NCBI GenBank assembly: GCA_012839115.1
Contig: DUNX01000074.1
Location: 1 to 64,000, forward strand
DNA: 64,000 nucleotides
DNA from: Bacillota bacterium
GTDB lineage: Bacteria; Bacillota; UBA4882; UBA10575
Direction of reading: 5' to 3'
This document shows positions 17,934-26,146 of the stretch, in pieces; the stretch's first letter is position 1; each line of letters begins with the position of its first letter. The notes under the pieces are model-generated. The model was not told where the DNA came from. It saw only the letters and a list, made by a program, of their open reading frames with translations, and did no database searches. The position numbers and the translations under genes were made by a program.

Positions 17934-19187
17934 ATGCGCCCGTTAACAACAGAAGAAAAGCGCAGGCGTGGGCGGCATGGGCCGGCGCAGCGTGTAGATT
18001 CGCGGCAGCGCACATATTCGCGGTGGCGATGGGCAAGGGTCATCCTGGCCGTCCTCATTATCCTGAACACGGCGGGTTGGGCCGGTGCGGCTGACGCGGA
18101 TGGGCTGGTCCTCCGCTCGGAAGCGGCGGTTTTAATGGAGTACAGCACCGGCGAAGTTTTGGTGGAAAAAAATCCGCACCGGCAATTGCCCCCGGCAAGT
18201 ATTACCAAGATGATGGTGATGCTTCTGGTGATGGAGGCGGTGGAAGCGGGTGAAATAAAACTATCCGATGTGGTGGTAACAACCCCCGAAGCGGCCAGGA
18301 TGGGCGGGTCCCAGATTTGGCTGGAACCCGGCGAGGAGATGACGGTCGCCGAATTATTGAAGGCCGTCAGCATTGTCTCGGCAAATGATGCCAGTTATGC
18401 CCTGGCTGAGCATGTGGCCGGTTCCCATGAATTGTTTGTGGAGATGATGAATAAGCGTGCCCAGGAGCTGGGTTTGGCCAACACCCGGTATGCAAATGCC
18501 ACCGGCCTTGAACCGGACGGCGGGGGAGAGGGGAACATCACTACTGCTTATGATATGGCGGTTTTAGGTCGTGAGCTTCTCAAACACCCGACCATCCTCC
18601 AGTGGACAGGGACTTGGATCGATAGTCTCCGCGGTGGGGAGTCCTTCCTCCGTAACACCAACAATCTGGTGCGTTTTTATGAAGGATGCGACGGCCTTAA
18701 GACCGGCTACACGGATGAAGCCGGTTATAGCCTGGTGGGGACGGCGCAAAGAAGCAACGTCCGGGTGATTGCCGTGGTGATGAAGGCGCCAACTTCCGCG
18801 GTACGGAACAGTGATATTACCAAACTCTTTAACTACGGGTTTAGCCGGTTCAAGGCATTGCCCGTGGCCAAAAGCGGGGATCCTGTTGGCAAAATCCGTG
18901 TAATTAAGGGAGAAACCCGGGAAGTAGAAGTATTGGTGGGAAAGGACCTGATCCTGGTAGTAAAAAGGGAAGAACAAGGAGAACCGGAGGTCGAGATTAC
19001 CCTGCCTCCCCATGTAAAAGCGCCGCTGGCCCGTGGGGAAAAAGTCGGTGAAGCCTTGGTCAAGATGGGCGGAGAGGTTAAAGCCCGGGCTGATTTGGTG
19101 GCCGCCGCCGACGTGGCGGAAGTGGGGTTCTTCCGTTTCCTGCTCCAGATCACCAGGGATTTTTTTGGCGGATTTTTCGGTGGCTAG
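17934..19187 (+). CDS. dacF: D-alanyl-D-alanine carboxypeptidase (DacF-type PBP)
   Basis: From the ATG at 17934 (AGGAGGAAGAAGGA upstream) the 417-aa protein has an unusually Arg-rich cytosolic N-terminus, a signal-anchor segment at about 34-52, and the S11 motifs Ser89-x-x-Lys92 (PASITKMM), Ser149-Ala-Asn151 and Lys256-Thr-Gly. A C-terminal PBP5 domain and a short amphipathic tail follow. It trims pentapeptide stems in peptidoglycan. It sits directly before spoIIAA-spoIIAB-sigF as in Bacillus subtilis, where dacF is forespore expressed; here a terminator separates it from spoIIAA. Confidence 0.95.
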   Translation: MRPLTTEEKRRRGRHGPAQRVDSRQRTYSRWRWARVILAVLIILNTAGWAGAADADGLVLRSEAAVLMEYSTGEVLVEKNPHRQLPPASITKMMVMLLVMEAVEAGEIKLSDVVVTTPEAARMGGSQIWLEPGEEMTVAELLKAVSIVSANDASYALAEHVAGSHELFVEMMNKRAQELGLANTRYANATGLEPDGGGEGNITTAYDMAVLGRELLKHPTILQWTGTWIDSLRGGESFLRNTNNLVRFYEGCDGLKTGYTDEAGYSLVGTAQRSNVRVIAVVMKAPTSAVRNSDITKLFNYGFSRFKALPVAKSGDPVGKIRVIKGETREVEVLVGKDLILVVKREEQGEPEVEITLPPHVKAPLARGEKVGEALVKMGGEVKARADLVAAADVAEVGFFRFLLQITRDFFGGFFGG

Positions 19188-19317
19188 GCGGGGTTAGGTA
19201 GGATTTTTTGAGGCCAGTATTCGCGTACACGCTTATGTGTGCGCCAATTTACCTGGTCTTTACTGGAGAACCTGTGGCGTTGTTTGCGCTGCGTACAGAT
19301 GAGTGTGTGCACAACCC

Positions 19318-19342
19318 AAACCGGCGATAGCCGGTTTTTTTT
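19318..19342 (+). terminator. Rho-independent terminator after dacF
   Basis: AAACCGG (19318-19324) pairs with CCGGTTT (19331-19337), followed by a T run. It separates dacF from the spoIIA genes. The sequence before it (19200-19315) carries two more alternating-type motifs (GCGTACACGC, GTGTGTGCAC). Confidence 0.85.
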
Positions 19343-19443
19343 GCCCAATGATTTTTCCGGTTTGACTTTTCGTTTCCGGCAGGAAAAAAAGGAAAGATGC
19401 CGAAAGTTTATGCCAAAAGATGTAAAAGTAAGGAGGAAGTTGG

Positions 19444-19782
19444 TTGACGATCGATCTGACCCGGGCCGGTTGTATCCTGGTGGTTAAAGTCCAAGGGGAA
19501 TTGGACTTATCGACTTCGCCGGTTTTCCGTGATAAAATTGAGACGGAATTAGCACGGGATGAAAACATCCGCCATCTCGTCCTGGACCTCAAGGATGTTT
19601 CTTTCATTGACAGCTCCGGTTTAGGCGCTGTTTTAGGACGGTTTAAAAGCATTTCCCAGCGGGGTGGTAAACTGGTGGGGGTGGAGGTCCCGCTGCATCT
19701 GGAGAAGTTGTTTGCCTTATCCGGATTGCTGAAGATTATGATCATCTGTCCGACAGTTGAGGACGCCCTCAATACGCTTTGA
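19444..19782 (+). CDS. spoIIAA: Anti-sigma F factor antagonist SpoIIAA
   Basis: The 112-aa STAS-domain protein starts with TTG behind AAGGAGGA. The phosphorylation loop is VSFIDSSGLG, with Ser58 at the same place as in B. subtilis. Unphosphorylated SpoIIAA displaces sigma F from SpoIIAB, and SpoIIE reactivates it by dephosphorylation. A possible sigma-H-like element (AGGAAAAA near 19380 with GAAAG downstream) precedes the gene; I rate it weak. Confidence 0.95.
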   Translation: MTIDLTRAGCILVVKVQGELDLSTSPVFRDKIETELARDENIRHLVLDLKDVSFIDSSGLGAVLGRFKSISQRGGKLVGVEVPLHLEKLFALSGLLKIMIICPTVEDALNTL

Positions 19783-19798
19783 GGAGGCCTTAGAGAAG

Positions 19799-20245
19799 AT
19801 GAAAACCAACTATTTTCAGGTTAAATTTCCCAGCCTGCCGGAGAATATCAGTCTTTCCCGGGTTATTGTGGCTTCGTTTGCCGCGCAACTGGATTTTACC
19901 CTGAACGAACTGGAAGAGATCCGGGTCGCGGTTTCTGAAGCTGTTTCCAACTGTATTATTCACGGATACCCGGAAAACCGCGAAGGTGAAATCAGCCTGG
20001 AACTTACGATTGACAATGGAATACTTGATATTGTGGTTGTTGATTATGGCCGCGGGATCGCAGATTTGGACCTGGCCAAGACTCCCGCATATTCCACGGA
20101 TCCGGAACGGATGGGTTTAGGGCTTGTTTTTATGGAATCATTTATGGATGAGATGATTCTTGAGTCGGAACCCGGAAAAGGAACCCGGGTGGTGATGAGA
20201 AAAAAACCGGAACGGGGTAAAGGCCATGGTGGAAACAGGGAGTGA
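19799..20245 (+). CDS. spoIIAB: Anti-sigma F factor and serine kinase SpoIIAB
   Basis: The 148-aa GHKL kinase begins at ATG 19799, 16 bp after spoIIAA. N-box EAVSNCIIHGYPE, G1 box DYGRGIADL and G2 box MGLGLVFMESFMDE are visible. It binds sigma F and phosphorylates SpoIIAA in the predivisional cell and forespore. Its 3' end overlaps sigF by 20 bp. Confidence 0.96.
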   Translation: MKTNYFQVKFPSLPENISLSRVIVASFAAQLDFTLNELEEIRVAVSEAVSNCIIHGYPENREGEISLELTIDNGILDIVVVDYGRGIADLDLAKTPAYSTDPERMGLGLVFMESFMDEMILESEPGKGTRVVMRKKPERGKGHGGNRE

Positions 20246-20990
20246 TCGTGCCGTCCCCCGCCTGCTTTCCGAGGAAGAAACCAGATCTCTGATTGCGCTG
20301 GCCCGTGACGGCGAGGCTGAAGCCGCGGAAAAGCTCCTTAAACATAATTCCCGCCTAATCAGGAGTATTGTTTTACGCTTTGAAGGCCGGGGCGTTGAAT
20401 TCGACGATCTCTTTCAAATCGGTTCCCTCGGTATGCTGAAAGCGATTGATCGTTTTGACCCGGAGAAGGGTGTGAAGTTCTCCACTTACGCTGTGACGGT
20501 GATTATGGGTGAAATCCGGCAGTACCTGCGGGAATACGGAGTAATAAAAACCAGCAGAAGCTTGAAGGAACTGGCAGGGAAGGTTTACAAAGCACGACAG
20601 GAGTTTTTTGAACGTTACGGGAAAGAACCGACCATTTCCGAACTGGAAGAGACGACAAAGCTTACCCGGGAAGAGATCGCGGCCGCTTTGGAGATCGCCC
20701 AGCCCGTCTCTTCTTTGCAGGAGATTGTCCATGGCAACGACGGGACCGCCATCACCTTGGAAGACCGGGTAGGCGAGGAGCCGGAAGAAAAGTGGATGGA
20801 AAGCCTTTCCCTCCGGGAAGCGCTGGGACGGTTGGATCCGCGGCTCAGATTGATTGTGGAAGAACGGTTTTTCCGCGAGAAAACCCAGGAAGAAATCGCC
20901 GCCAGGGTTGGGATCTCCCAGGTCCAGGTGAGCCGGTTGGAAAAAACCGCCCTCAAACTCCTCCGCGAGATGCTCCGTGAGGAGATATAA
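20226..20990 (+). CDS. sigF: RNA polymerase sporulation sigma factor SigF
   Basis: The 254-aa protein has the region 2 core (RFEGRGVEFDDLFQIGSLGM and FSTYAVTVIMGEIRQYLR), region 3 and a C-terminal HTH (TQEEIAARVGISQVQVSRLE). It directs early forespore transcription. The ATG lies within the end of spoIIAB, so translation is probably coupled. Confidence 0.97.
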   Translation: MVETGSDRAVPRLLSEEETRSLIALARDGEAEAAEKLLKHNSRLIRSIVLRFEGRGVEFDDLFQIGSLGMLKAIDRFDPEKGVKFSTYAVTVIMGEIRQYLREYGVIKTSRSLKELAGKVYKARQEFFERYGKEPTISELEETTKLTREEIAAALEIAQPVSSLQEIVHGNDGTAITLEDRVGEEPEEKWMESLSLREALGRLDPRLRLIVEERFFREKTQEEIAARVGISQVQVSRLEKTALKLLREMLREEI

Positions 20991-21029
20991 CTCCCTCTGA
21001 CGGCGCCGGGAACCAAACCCCGGTGCGCT

Positions 21030-21183
21030 GTTCTCTCCCGCGCGCGCCCGCGCGCACGAACGCCGGCTGGACCGGACCGGTACACGTATATTCCCGGTTC
21101 TCTCCCGCGCGCGCCCGCGCGCACGAACCTTCTCACTCAATCCTACGCCCAACCATTGAGCGTTCTCTCCAGCGCGCACGAAC
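21030..21183. repeat. Three spaced GC-alternating direct repeats after sigF
   Basis: Identical 32-bp units lie at 21030-21061 and 21097-21128; a shortened third is at 21162-21183. Each begins GTTCTCTCC, has a CGCGCGC-type centre and ends GCACGAAC. Unique spacers are 35 and 33 bp. The period (65-67 bp) and GTTC/GAAC ends mimic a CRISPR array, but no cas genes are in the window and the core is the same alternating GC type seen elsewhere. The 313-bp gap 20991-21303 holds no gene I can support. Confidence 0.85.
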
Positions 21184-21303
21184 CTGCCCCAGCTTGCGAT
21201 CGCCGCTTTGAAAAGGTTTCAATTTCCGGAGAAGCATTGTATAATAGAAAACTAGAATGGAAAATAACCGGCGGTACGCTTTCCGATGGGAGGCCTTTTA
21301 TCG

Positions 21304-22509
21304 ATGGGGTTTAACCTTCGTTTGCTTTCTGTTACAACCCCCGGGGAACTTGTAGGCGAGCTTGAAGCGATCAATGTCAGCCCCGAAGGGGTAAAGATCA
21401 TGGAGCCAAAAGCCGATTTTATCTTGGTTAAGGTTGAAGGGCTCTCACCCCAGGCTGCCAATATCCTCAAACAGGAGATGCTGGCCAAAGGCGGGGAAGT
21501 GGCGGTAAGCTGGGAACATGCCCGCCTTGAAGGCGGCAGCGGTCCGGCGATCATCATGGGGACCAGGGCCCAGTATGAGCGGCTTTTGGCCGTCCTTCCC
21601 CGGCAACCCTTTGACCTGCCGGCACTGGCGGAAGAATTGAGAGTCCTCTTTGCCGCCCGTAACACCCCCCCGGCCCCTTTAACGATAAAGGGAAAGAGGT
21701 TTGTTTGGGGAGAGAGAACCTATATCATGGGGATTATTAACCTCACCCCGGATTCGTTCTCCGGGGACGGCCTACTAAGAGCGGGCAAAACGGTGGAATC
21801 CGCCCTCAGGCAAGCCGAAAGGTTCCTTGAAGAAGGCGCGGATATCCTGGATCTTGGGGGTGAATCCACCCGGCCCCGGGCCACACCGGTTTCTGCAGAA
21901 GAAGAAAAAAGACGGCTCTTCCCGGTGGTTGAAGCCTTGGCCAAACACTCGCCACTGCCAATTTCAGTAGATACCTACAAGGCGCCGGTGGCCCAAGCCG
22001 CCTTGGAGGCCGGGGCCGATTTGATTAACGACGTCTGGGGTTTGCAATTTGACCCGGAGATGGCGGCGGTGGTCGCCCGTTTCCAGGCGCCGGTGATTGT
22101 GATGCACAACAAGACCGCCCCCGGTTATCAGGACCTCATGGGGGAAATTGCCGGGTTTTTGCGGCAAAGTATTAACCTGGCGACAGCCGCCGGATTGCCC
22201 AGGGAAAAAGTGATCATCGATCCGGGCATCGGGTTCGGCAAGACCAGCGAAGATAATCTTCAGGTCATCGCCAGGCTGGAGGAGTTAAAATCCTTGGGCG
22301 CGCCCATCCTGTTGGGGACATCCCGCAAGTCCGTAATCGGACTGACCCTGGGTTTACCCGTCACGGAGCGGCTGGAAGGGACCGCGGCCACAGTGGCGGT
22401 GGGGATCAGCAAAGGAGCGGATCTCATCCGTGTGCATGATGTTAAAGAGATGGCCCGGGTCGCCCGGATGACCGATGCGCTTATTCGCGTTCACGCGTAT
22501 ACGGGGTGA
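21304..22509 (+). CDS. folP: Dihydropteroate synthase with N-terminal extension
   Basis: From ATG 21304 (GGGAGG nine bases upstream) the protein is 401 aa. The DHPS core starts near residue 135 with YIMGIINLTPDSFSGDG, then DLGGESTRPRA, the DTYKA loop, INDVWG, VIVMHNK and LLGTSRKS. It joins 7,8-dihydropterin pyrophosphate with p-aminobenzoate. The first 130 residues form a separate domain (LRLLSVTTPGELVGELEAI to ELRVLFAARN) of unknown role found in some Firmicutes DHPS. folK follows; folB is missing between them. Confidence 0.94.
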   Translation: MGFNLRLLSVTTPGELVGELEAINVSPEGVKIMEPKADFILVKVEGLSPQAANILKQEMLAKGGEVAVSWEHARLEGGSGPAIIMGTRAQYERLLAVLPRQPFDLPALAEELRVLFAARNTPPAPLTIKGKRFVWGERTYIMGIINLTPDSFSGDGLLRAGKTVESALRQAERFLEEGADILDLGGESTRPRATPVSAEEEKRRLFPVVEALAKHSPLPISVDTYKAPVAQAALEAGADLINDVWGLQFDPEMAAVVARFQAPVIVMHNKTAPGYQDLMGEIAGFLRQSINLATAAGLPREKVIIDPGIGFGKTSEDNLQVIARLEELKSLGAPILLGTSRKSVIGLTLGLPVTERLEGTAATVAVGISKGADLIRVHDVKEMARVARMTDALIRVHAYTG

Positions 22510-22611
22510 GACAGGACGCCTGCGCATTCATGGGGACAAGCACCCAGGGGCATAGGTTTATGTCCCGGTTATCGCACGCAGGCGCGCGCTCTATGACAAG
22601 GAGGGGTCTTA

Positions 22612-23100
22612 TTGTTTACCGTTGCCATTGGCCTTGGTTCCAATTTGGGTAACCGGAAGGAGAACCTGCGGCAGGCCGGCGAATTCTTGCGAAAACTCCT
22701 CACCGGCAAAGTAACCTTCTCCCCGCTTTATGAGAGTGAACCCGTAGGGTATTTGGAACAACCATGGTTTCTCAATCAGGCTTGTATGGGTGAGACCAGA
22801 CTCCCTCCTTTACAATTGCTTTTCCGGTTAAAAGAGTTTGAACGGAAAATGGGGCGCGAGCCCGGGGGACCGCGTTTCGGCCCGCGCGGCATCGATCTGG
22901 ACCTGCTGTTTTATGCGAATTGGGTCTTCAAATCGCACCTTTTGACCGTCCCCCATCCCCGTATGGGTGAACGTTCTTTTGTCCTTCTCCCCCTGGTGGA
23001 GATGGGAACGGATTGGGTCCACCCGGAGTTGGGCCTCACTATACAGGAGATTTGGGCGGCAAAAAAGGAGACCCTGGCGCCTTCCGTACGCCTGGACTGA
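22612..23100 (+). CDS. folK: HPPK, 6-hydroxymethyl-7,8-dihydropterin pyrophosphokinase
   Basis: The 162-aa protein starts at TTG behind AAGGAGGGG. It has AIGLGSNLGNRKENL, SPLYESEPVGY and the HPPK signature GPRGIDLDLLFY. It supplies the pyrophosphorylated pterin to FolP. The 102-bp spacer after folP contains alternating motifs (CGCACGCAGGCGCGCGC). Confidence 0.95.
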   Translation: MFTVAIGLGSNLGNRKENLRQAGEFLRKLLTGKVTFSPLYESEPVGYLEQPWFLNQACMGETRLPPLQLLFRLKEFERKMGREPGGPRFGPRGIDLDLLFYANWVFKSHLLTVPHPRMGERSFVLLPLVEMGTDWVHPELGLTIQEIWAAKKETLAPSVRLD

Positions 23101-23389
23101 CCGTTGCCTGCCGCAACCGCTTGATTTTTCTGCTGCTATCGGCAAAGACCGTCGAAAAATGGAGTTTTCCCGGCGAAGTGGGGCATAACGGGAGGAAGGT
23201 TCGCACATACGCGGGCGTATGCGCGGGGGTGGACACAGCCTGGAAAAAAGCTTTACAGGAAGTTAAAAATATTCGCGCAGGGCATAAAAGAAGTATTACA
23301 GAATATTTACTTACCCGGTTGCAAATTGTCCGGGCCGGGCTGGAGAAGGATTCTGACCGGGCAAAGGTTATTTCCTGCTGATACCGGCA
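23101..23389. other. Gap between folK and the hydrogenase promoter
   Basis: Part of a 463-bp gap. It holds an alternating-rich motif (CACATACGCGGGCGTATGCG near 23205). A possible 50-codon reading frame, GTG 23232 to TGA 23382, encodes a helical peptide with no family I recognise and no good ribosome binding site. I do not call it a gene. Confidence 0.4.
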
Positions 23390-23418
23390 TTGACCAAGAG
23401 AAAAGAAAGAGGTATAAT
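23390..23418 (+). promoter_or_regulatory. Consensus sigma-A promoter of hydrogenase operon
   Basis: TTGACC (23390-23395) and TATAAT (23413-23418) have a 17-bp spacer. The leader to the first gene start is about 140 bp and contains a second TATAAT-like run at about 23428. Confidence 0.75.
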
Positions 23419-23563
23419 TGCGTCAGAGTATAATATGGCGAGGGTTAGGAGCTGGTTTAAGAGGGTGAGGTGGCCGCTGGTTCCGGCGCCTGTTTTTTGA
23501 ACCGGCTTTGTGAAAATTAGAACAATCAAGAACGACACGATTGGAAAAGGAGGAGGATATAAG

Positions 23564-23929
23564 GTGAAATCCCTCGATGAACTGGCCAAGATTAGAGATG
23601 AAGCCAGAAAAAAGATGGAGATCCGCGCCGGTGAAAGCGGGGAAAAAACAAAAATAATCGTGGGGATGGGAACCTGTGGGATCGCTGCGGGCGCCCGGGA
23701 GACTATGGGAGCTGTTCTTCAGGAACTGGAGAAGCGCAACCTTGATAATGTTTTGGTCACCCAAACCGGGTGTGTGGGTCTGTGCGAACAGGAACCCATT
23801 CTTGAGGTGGAAATACCGGGCCAACCGCGGATTAGTTATGGCAAGGTATCGGCGGAAAAAGCCCGGCAGATTATTGCCAGGCATGTAGTGAACGGTAACA
23901 TTATTGGCGAGTGGGTTATTAACCGTTAA
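23564..23929 (+). CDS. Hydrogenase-associated [2Fe-2S] thioredoxin-like ferredoxin (HndB-like)
   Basis: From GTG 23564 (AAAAGGAGGAGGAT upstream) the product is 121 aa. The thioredoxin-like ferredoxin fold carries GMGTCGIAAGA near 34 and TGCVGLCEQEP near 68, giving four cysteine-type ligand positions (Cys at CG, C and C..C). It corresponds to HndB in NADP-reducing hydrogenases. It is the first gene of the operon, 21 bp before the NuoE-like gene, and probably relays electrons in the complex. Confidence 0.88.
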   Translation: MKSLDELAKIRDEARKKMEIRAGESGEKTKIIVGMGTCGIAAGARETMGAVLQELEKRNLDNVLVTQTGCVGLCEQEPILEVEIPGQPRISYGKVSAEKARQIIARHVVNGNIIGEWVINR

Positions 23930-23950
23930 AAGACATTGGAGGTGAAACCG

Positions 23951-24424
23951 GTGCCGGTTAAATCTTCTACCGAACCGAAAAAGAGTCTTCGTCAGGTGAT
24001 TGCGGAGCACAACTCCGATCCCGGAGCCTTATTGGATATCCTCCGTGATGCCCAAGAGATTCACGGTTACCTTTCCGCGGCGGTTATGGAAGAGATCGCC
24101 GACGAACTGGATATTCCTGTGAGCCGTGTTTATGGGGTGGCCACCTTTTACACCTTGTTGGCCACGAAACCAAAAGGGGAGCACATTATCAGGGTTTGCG
24201 AGAGCCCGCCCTGTCATATCCGGGGGGCGGTCAACATCCTGGAAACCCTTAAAGAGGTGTTGGGGGTTAACCCCGGCGAGACCACAGAAGATAAGAAATT
24301 CACCTTGGAGCTCACTAGTTGTCTCGGGGTCTGTGGCGTTGCCCCGGCCATGATGATCGGGGACCAAGTATACGGCAATTTAACTCCTGAACGGGTGAAG
24401 GAGATTTTGAAAACCTACGCGTAG
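23951..24424 (+). CDS. hydC: NuoE-like hydrogenase subunit (HydC/HndA)
   Basis: GTG 23951 is chosen because GGAGGTGAAACC precedes it; 157 aa. The NuoE fold shows VYGVATFYTLL and the [2Fe-2S] ligands CESPPC and CLGVC (C-x4-C ... C-x3-C). In bifurcating hydrogenases HydC sits with HydB and passes electrons to HydA. Second copy at 57156. Confidence 0.93.
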   Translation: MPVKSSTEPKKSLRQVIAEHNSDPGALLDILRDAQEIHGYLSAAVMEEIADELDIPVSRVYGVATFYTLLATKPKGEHIIRVCESPPCHIRGAVNILETLKEVLGVNPGETTEDKKFTLELTSCLGVCGVAPAMMIGDQVYGNLTPERVKEILKTYA

Positions 24425-24456
24425 AGGGAAGAGATTATTTGTGAGGAGGCGTATCC

Positions 24457-26094
24457 ATGAGTTATTTCCGCGCTCATGTTCTGGTCTGTGCCGGGACACC
24501 CTGTATGCTGAAGGGTGCCGGGGCGGTAAAAGACGCGCTCTGCCGGGAGATCGAACGCGCCGGTTTACAGGAAGAGGTCCGGGTCGTGGAAACCGGATGC
24601 CTGGGTCCATGCGATGACGGGCCGGTGATCGTTGTTTACCCGGAAGGAGTTATGTATAGCAAGTTAAAACCGGAAGAGATGTCCAGAATTGTCCAGCAGC
24701 ACCTCTTAAAGGGCCGGGTGGTTGAAGACCTGGTTTACCGGGCAGAGAAAGAAAAAGCCAAGCCAGTGGTTTCTTTGGAAGAACAAGGTTATCTGGACCG
24801 GCAGTACCGGATCGTTCTCCGTAACTGCGGGCGGATTGACCCCGATTCCATTGAAGAGTATATTGCCAACGGCGGCTATGAAGCCCTTGGCAAAGCCCTG
24901 ACCACCATGACCCCGGAACAGGTGGTGGCAACGGTAAAAGATTCCGGTCTCCGCGGCCGGGGAGGAGCCGGTTTTCCCACCGGCCTCAAGTGGTCTTTTA
25001 CCGCCCCGATTGCCGCGGATCAGAAATATATCATTTGCAACGCTGATGAAGGGGAACCGGGAACATTCAAGGACCGGTTGATCCTGGAGGGAGATCCCCA
25101 TTCAATTATTGAGGCCATGGCCATTGCCGGCTATGCCGTCGGGGCGGATCAGGGTATAGTCTATATCCGCGGGGAGTATCACCTTTCCATTGAGCGTTTA
25201 CAGAGGGCGGCCGCCCGCGCCCGGGAGTTGGGGCTGCTTGGGAAAGATATTTTCGGCACCGGTTTCAATTTCGACCTGCAAATCCGTACCGGCGCCGGTG
25301 CTTATGTTTGCGGCGAAGAGACCGCGCTCATTGAATCCCTGGAGGGGAAGAGGGGAGAACCGCGGTTGAAACCGCCCTACCCCGGAGTAGCCGGTTTGTG
25401 GGGGAAACCGACGGTGGTTAATAACGTGGAGACCTTGGCCAATATCCCCCCGATTATTCTGAAGGGCGCCGAATGGTTCCGCGGTATCGGCACGGAAAAG
25501 ACTCCGGGGACCAAGGTTTTTACGATGTTAGGCGATATTACCAACCAAGGGTTGATTGAGGTCCCCATGGGGATAACCCTGCGTGAGGTGATTTACGGTG
25601 TCGGTGGCGGCATCCCCAATGGGAGAGGGTTTAAGCTGGCCCAGACCGGAGGGACCTCCGGGGGCTGCCTCCCGAAAGAATTTCTTGACTTGCCTATGGA
25701 CTACGACTCACTGGCGGAGGCCGGTTCCGCTCTTGGTTCCGGAGCATTGCTGGTGATCGATGATTCCCATTGCATTGTCGATGTTTTACGTTCCTTTATG
25801 AAATTCTTCCAGCACGAATCCTGCGGTCAGTGTACGCCTTGCCGCGAGGGGACGGCCCGTCTTTATCAATTGTTTTCCGACCTGGCCGCCGGTAAAGCCG
25901 GCCAGGATGCGGTCCAACTCATCAAGGAGCTTTGCCAGACCATGCAACTCTCATCCCTTTGCGGCCTGGGACAATCTGCCCCGAATGGGGTTGTCACCGC
26001 CCTCCAGTATTTTGAGGAGGAAATCCAGAAGCATGTAGCCGGGGAGTGCCCGGCCGGGGTCTGCCGGATTTCCATGGGCTCCCGGGCGGTTTGA
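24457..26094 (+). CDS. hydB: NuoF-like diaphorase subunit of [FeFe] hydrogenase (HydB/HndC), without C-terminal ferredoxin
   Basis: The 545-aa protein has an N-terminal [2Fe-2S] thioredoxin-like domain (CAGTPC, CLGPC), then the NADH/FMN domain with GLRGRGGAGFPTGLKW and CNADEGEPGTFKDR, and the SLBB region. The 4Fe-4S site is ESCGQCTPCREG plus SLCGLGQSAP. It oxidises or reduces NAD(P)(H) on FMN. It ends at GECPAGVCRISMGSRAV, so the C-terminal 2[4Fe-4S] ferredoxin domain of typical HydB is absent. The paralogue at 58468 has that domain. Confidence 0.95.
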   Translation: MSYFRAHVLVCAGTPCMLKGAGAVKDALCREIERAGLQEEVRVVETGCLGPCDDGPVIVVYPEGVMYSKLKPEEMSRIVQQHLLKGRVVEDLVYRAEKEKAKPVVSLEEQGYLDRQYRIVLRNCGRIDPDSIEEYIANGGYEALGKALTTMTPEQVVATVKDSGLRGRGGAGFPTGLKWSFTAPIAADQKYIICNADEGEPGTFKDRLILEGDPHSIIEAMAIAGYAVGADQGIVYIRGEYHLSIERLQRAAARARELGLLGKDIFGTGFNFDLQIRTGAGAYVCGEETALIESLEGKRGEPRLKPPYPGVAGLWGKPTVVNNVETLANIPPIILKGAEWFRGIGTEKTPGTKVFTMLGDITNQGLIEVPMGITLREVIYGVGGGIPNGRGFKLAQTGGTSGGCLPKEFLDLPMDYDSLAEAGSALGSGALLVIDDSHCIVDVLRSFMKFFQHESCGQCTPCREGTARLYQLFSDLAAGKAGQDAVQLIKELCQTMQLSSLCGLGQSAPNGVVTALQYFEEEIQKHVAGECPAGVCRISMGSRAV

Positions 26095-26146
26095 ATAAGC
26101 CCTTTTTGCGCAGGATGTTCTTAAATCAGGAAAGGAAGTGACCTGT

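Noticed and set aside
21030-21183. A CRISPR array
   Set aside because: Only three units, the repeat core is the same alternating GC type found all over the window, and no cas gene is present. Kept as a repeat feature and a low-rank finding.
23232-23384. A 50-codon gene before the hydrogenase promoter
   Set aside because: No ribosome binding site, no recognisable family, and it begins inside an alternating-rich motif.
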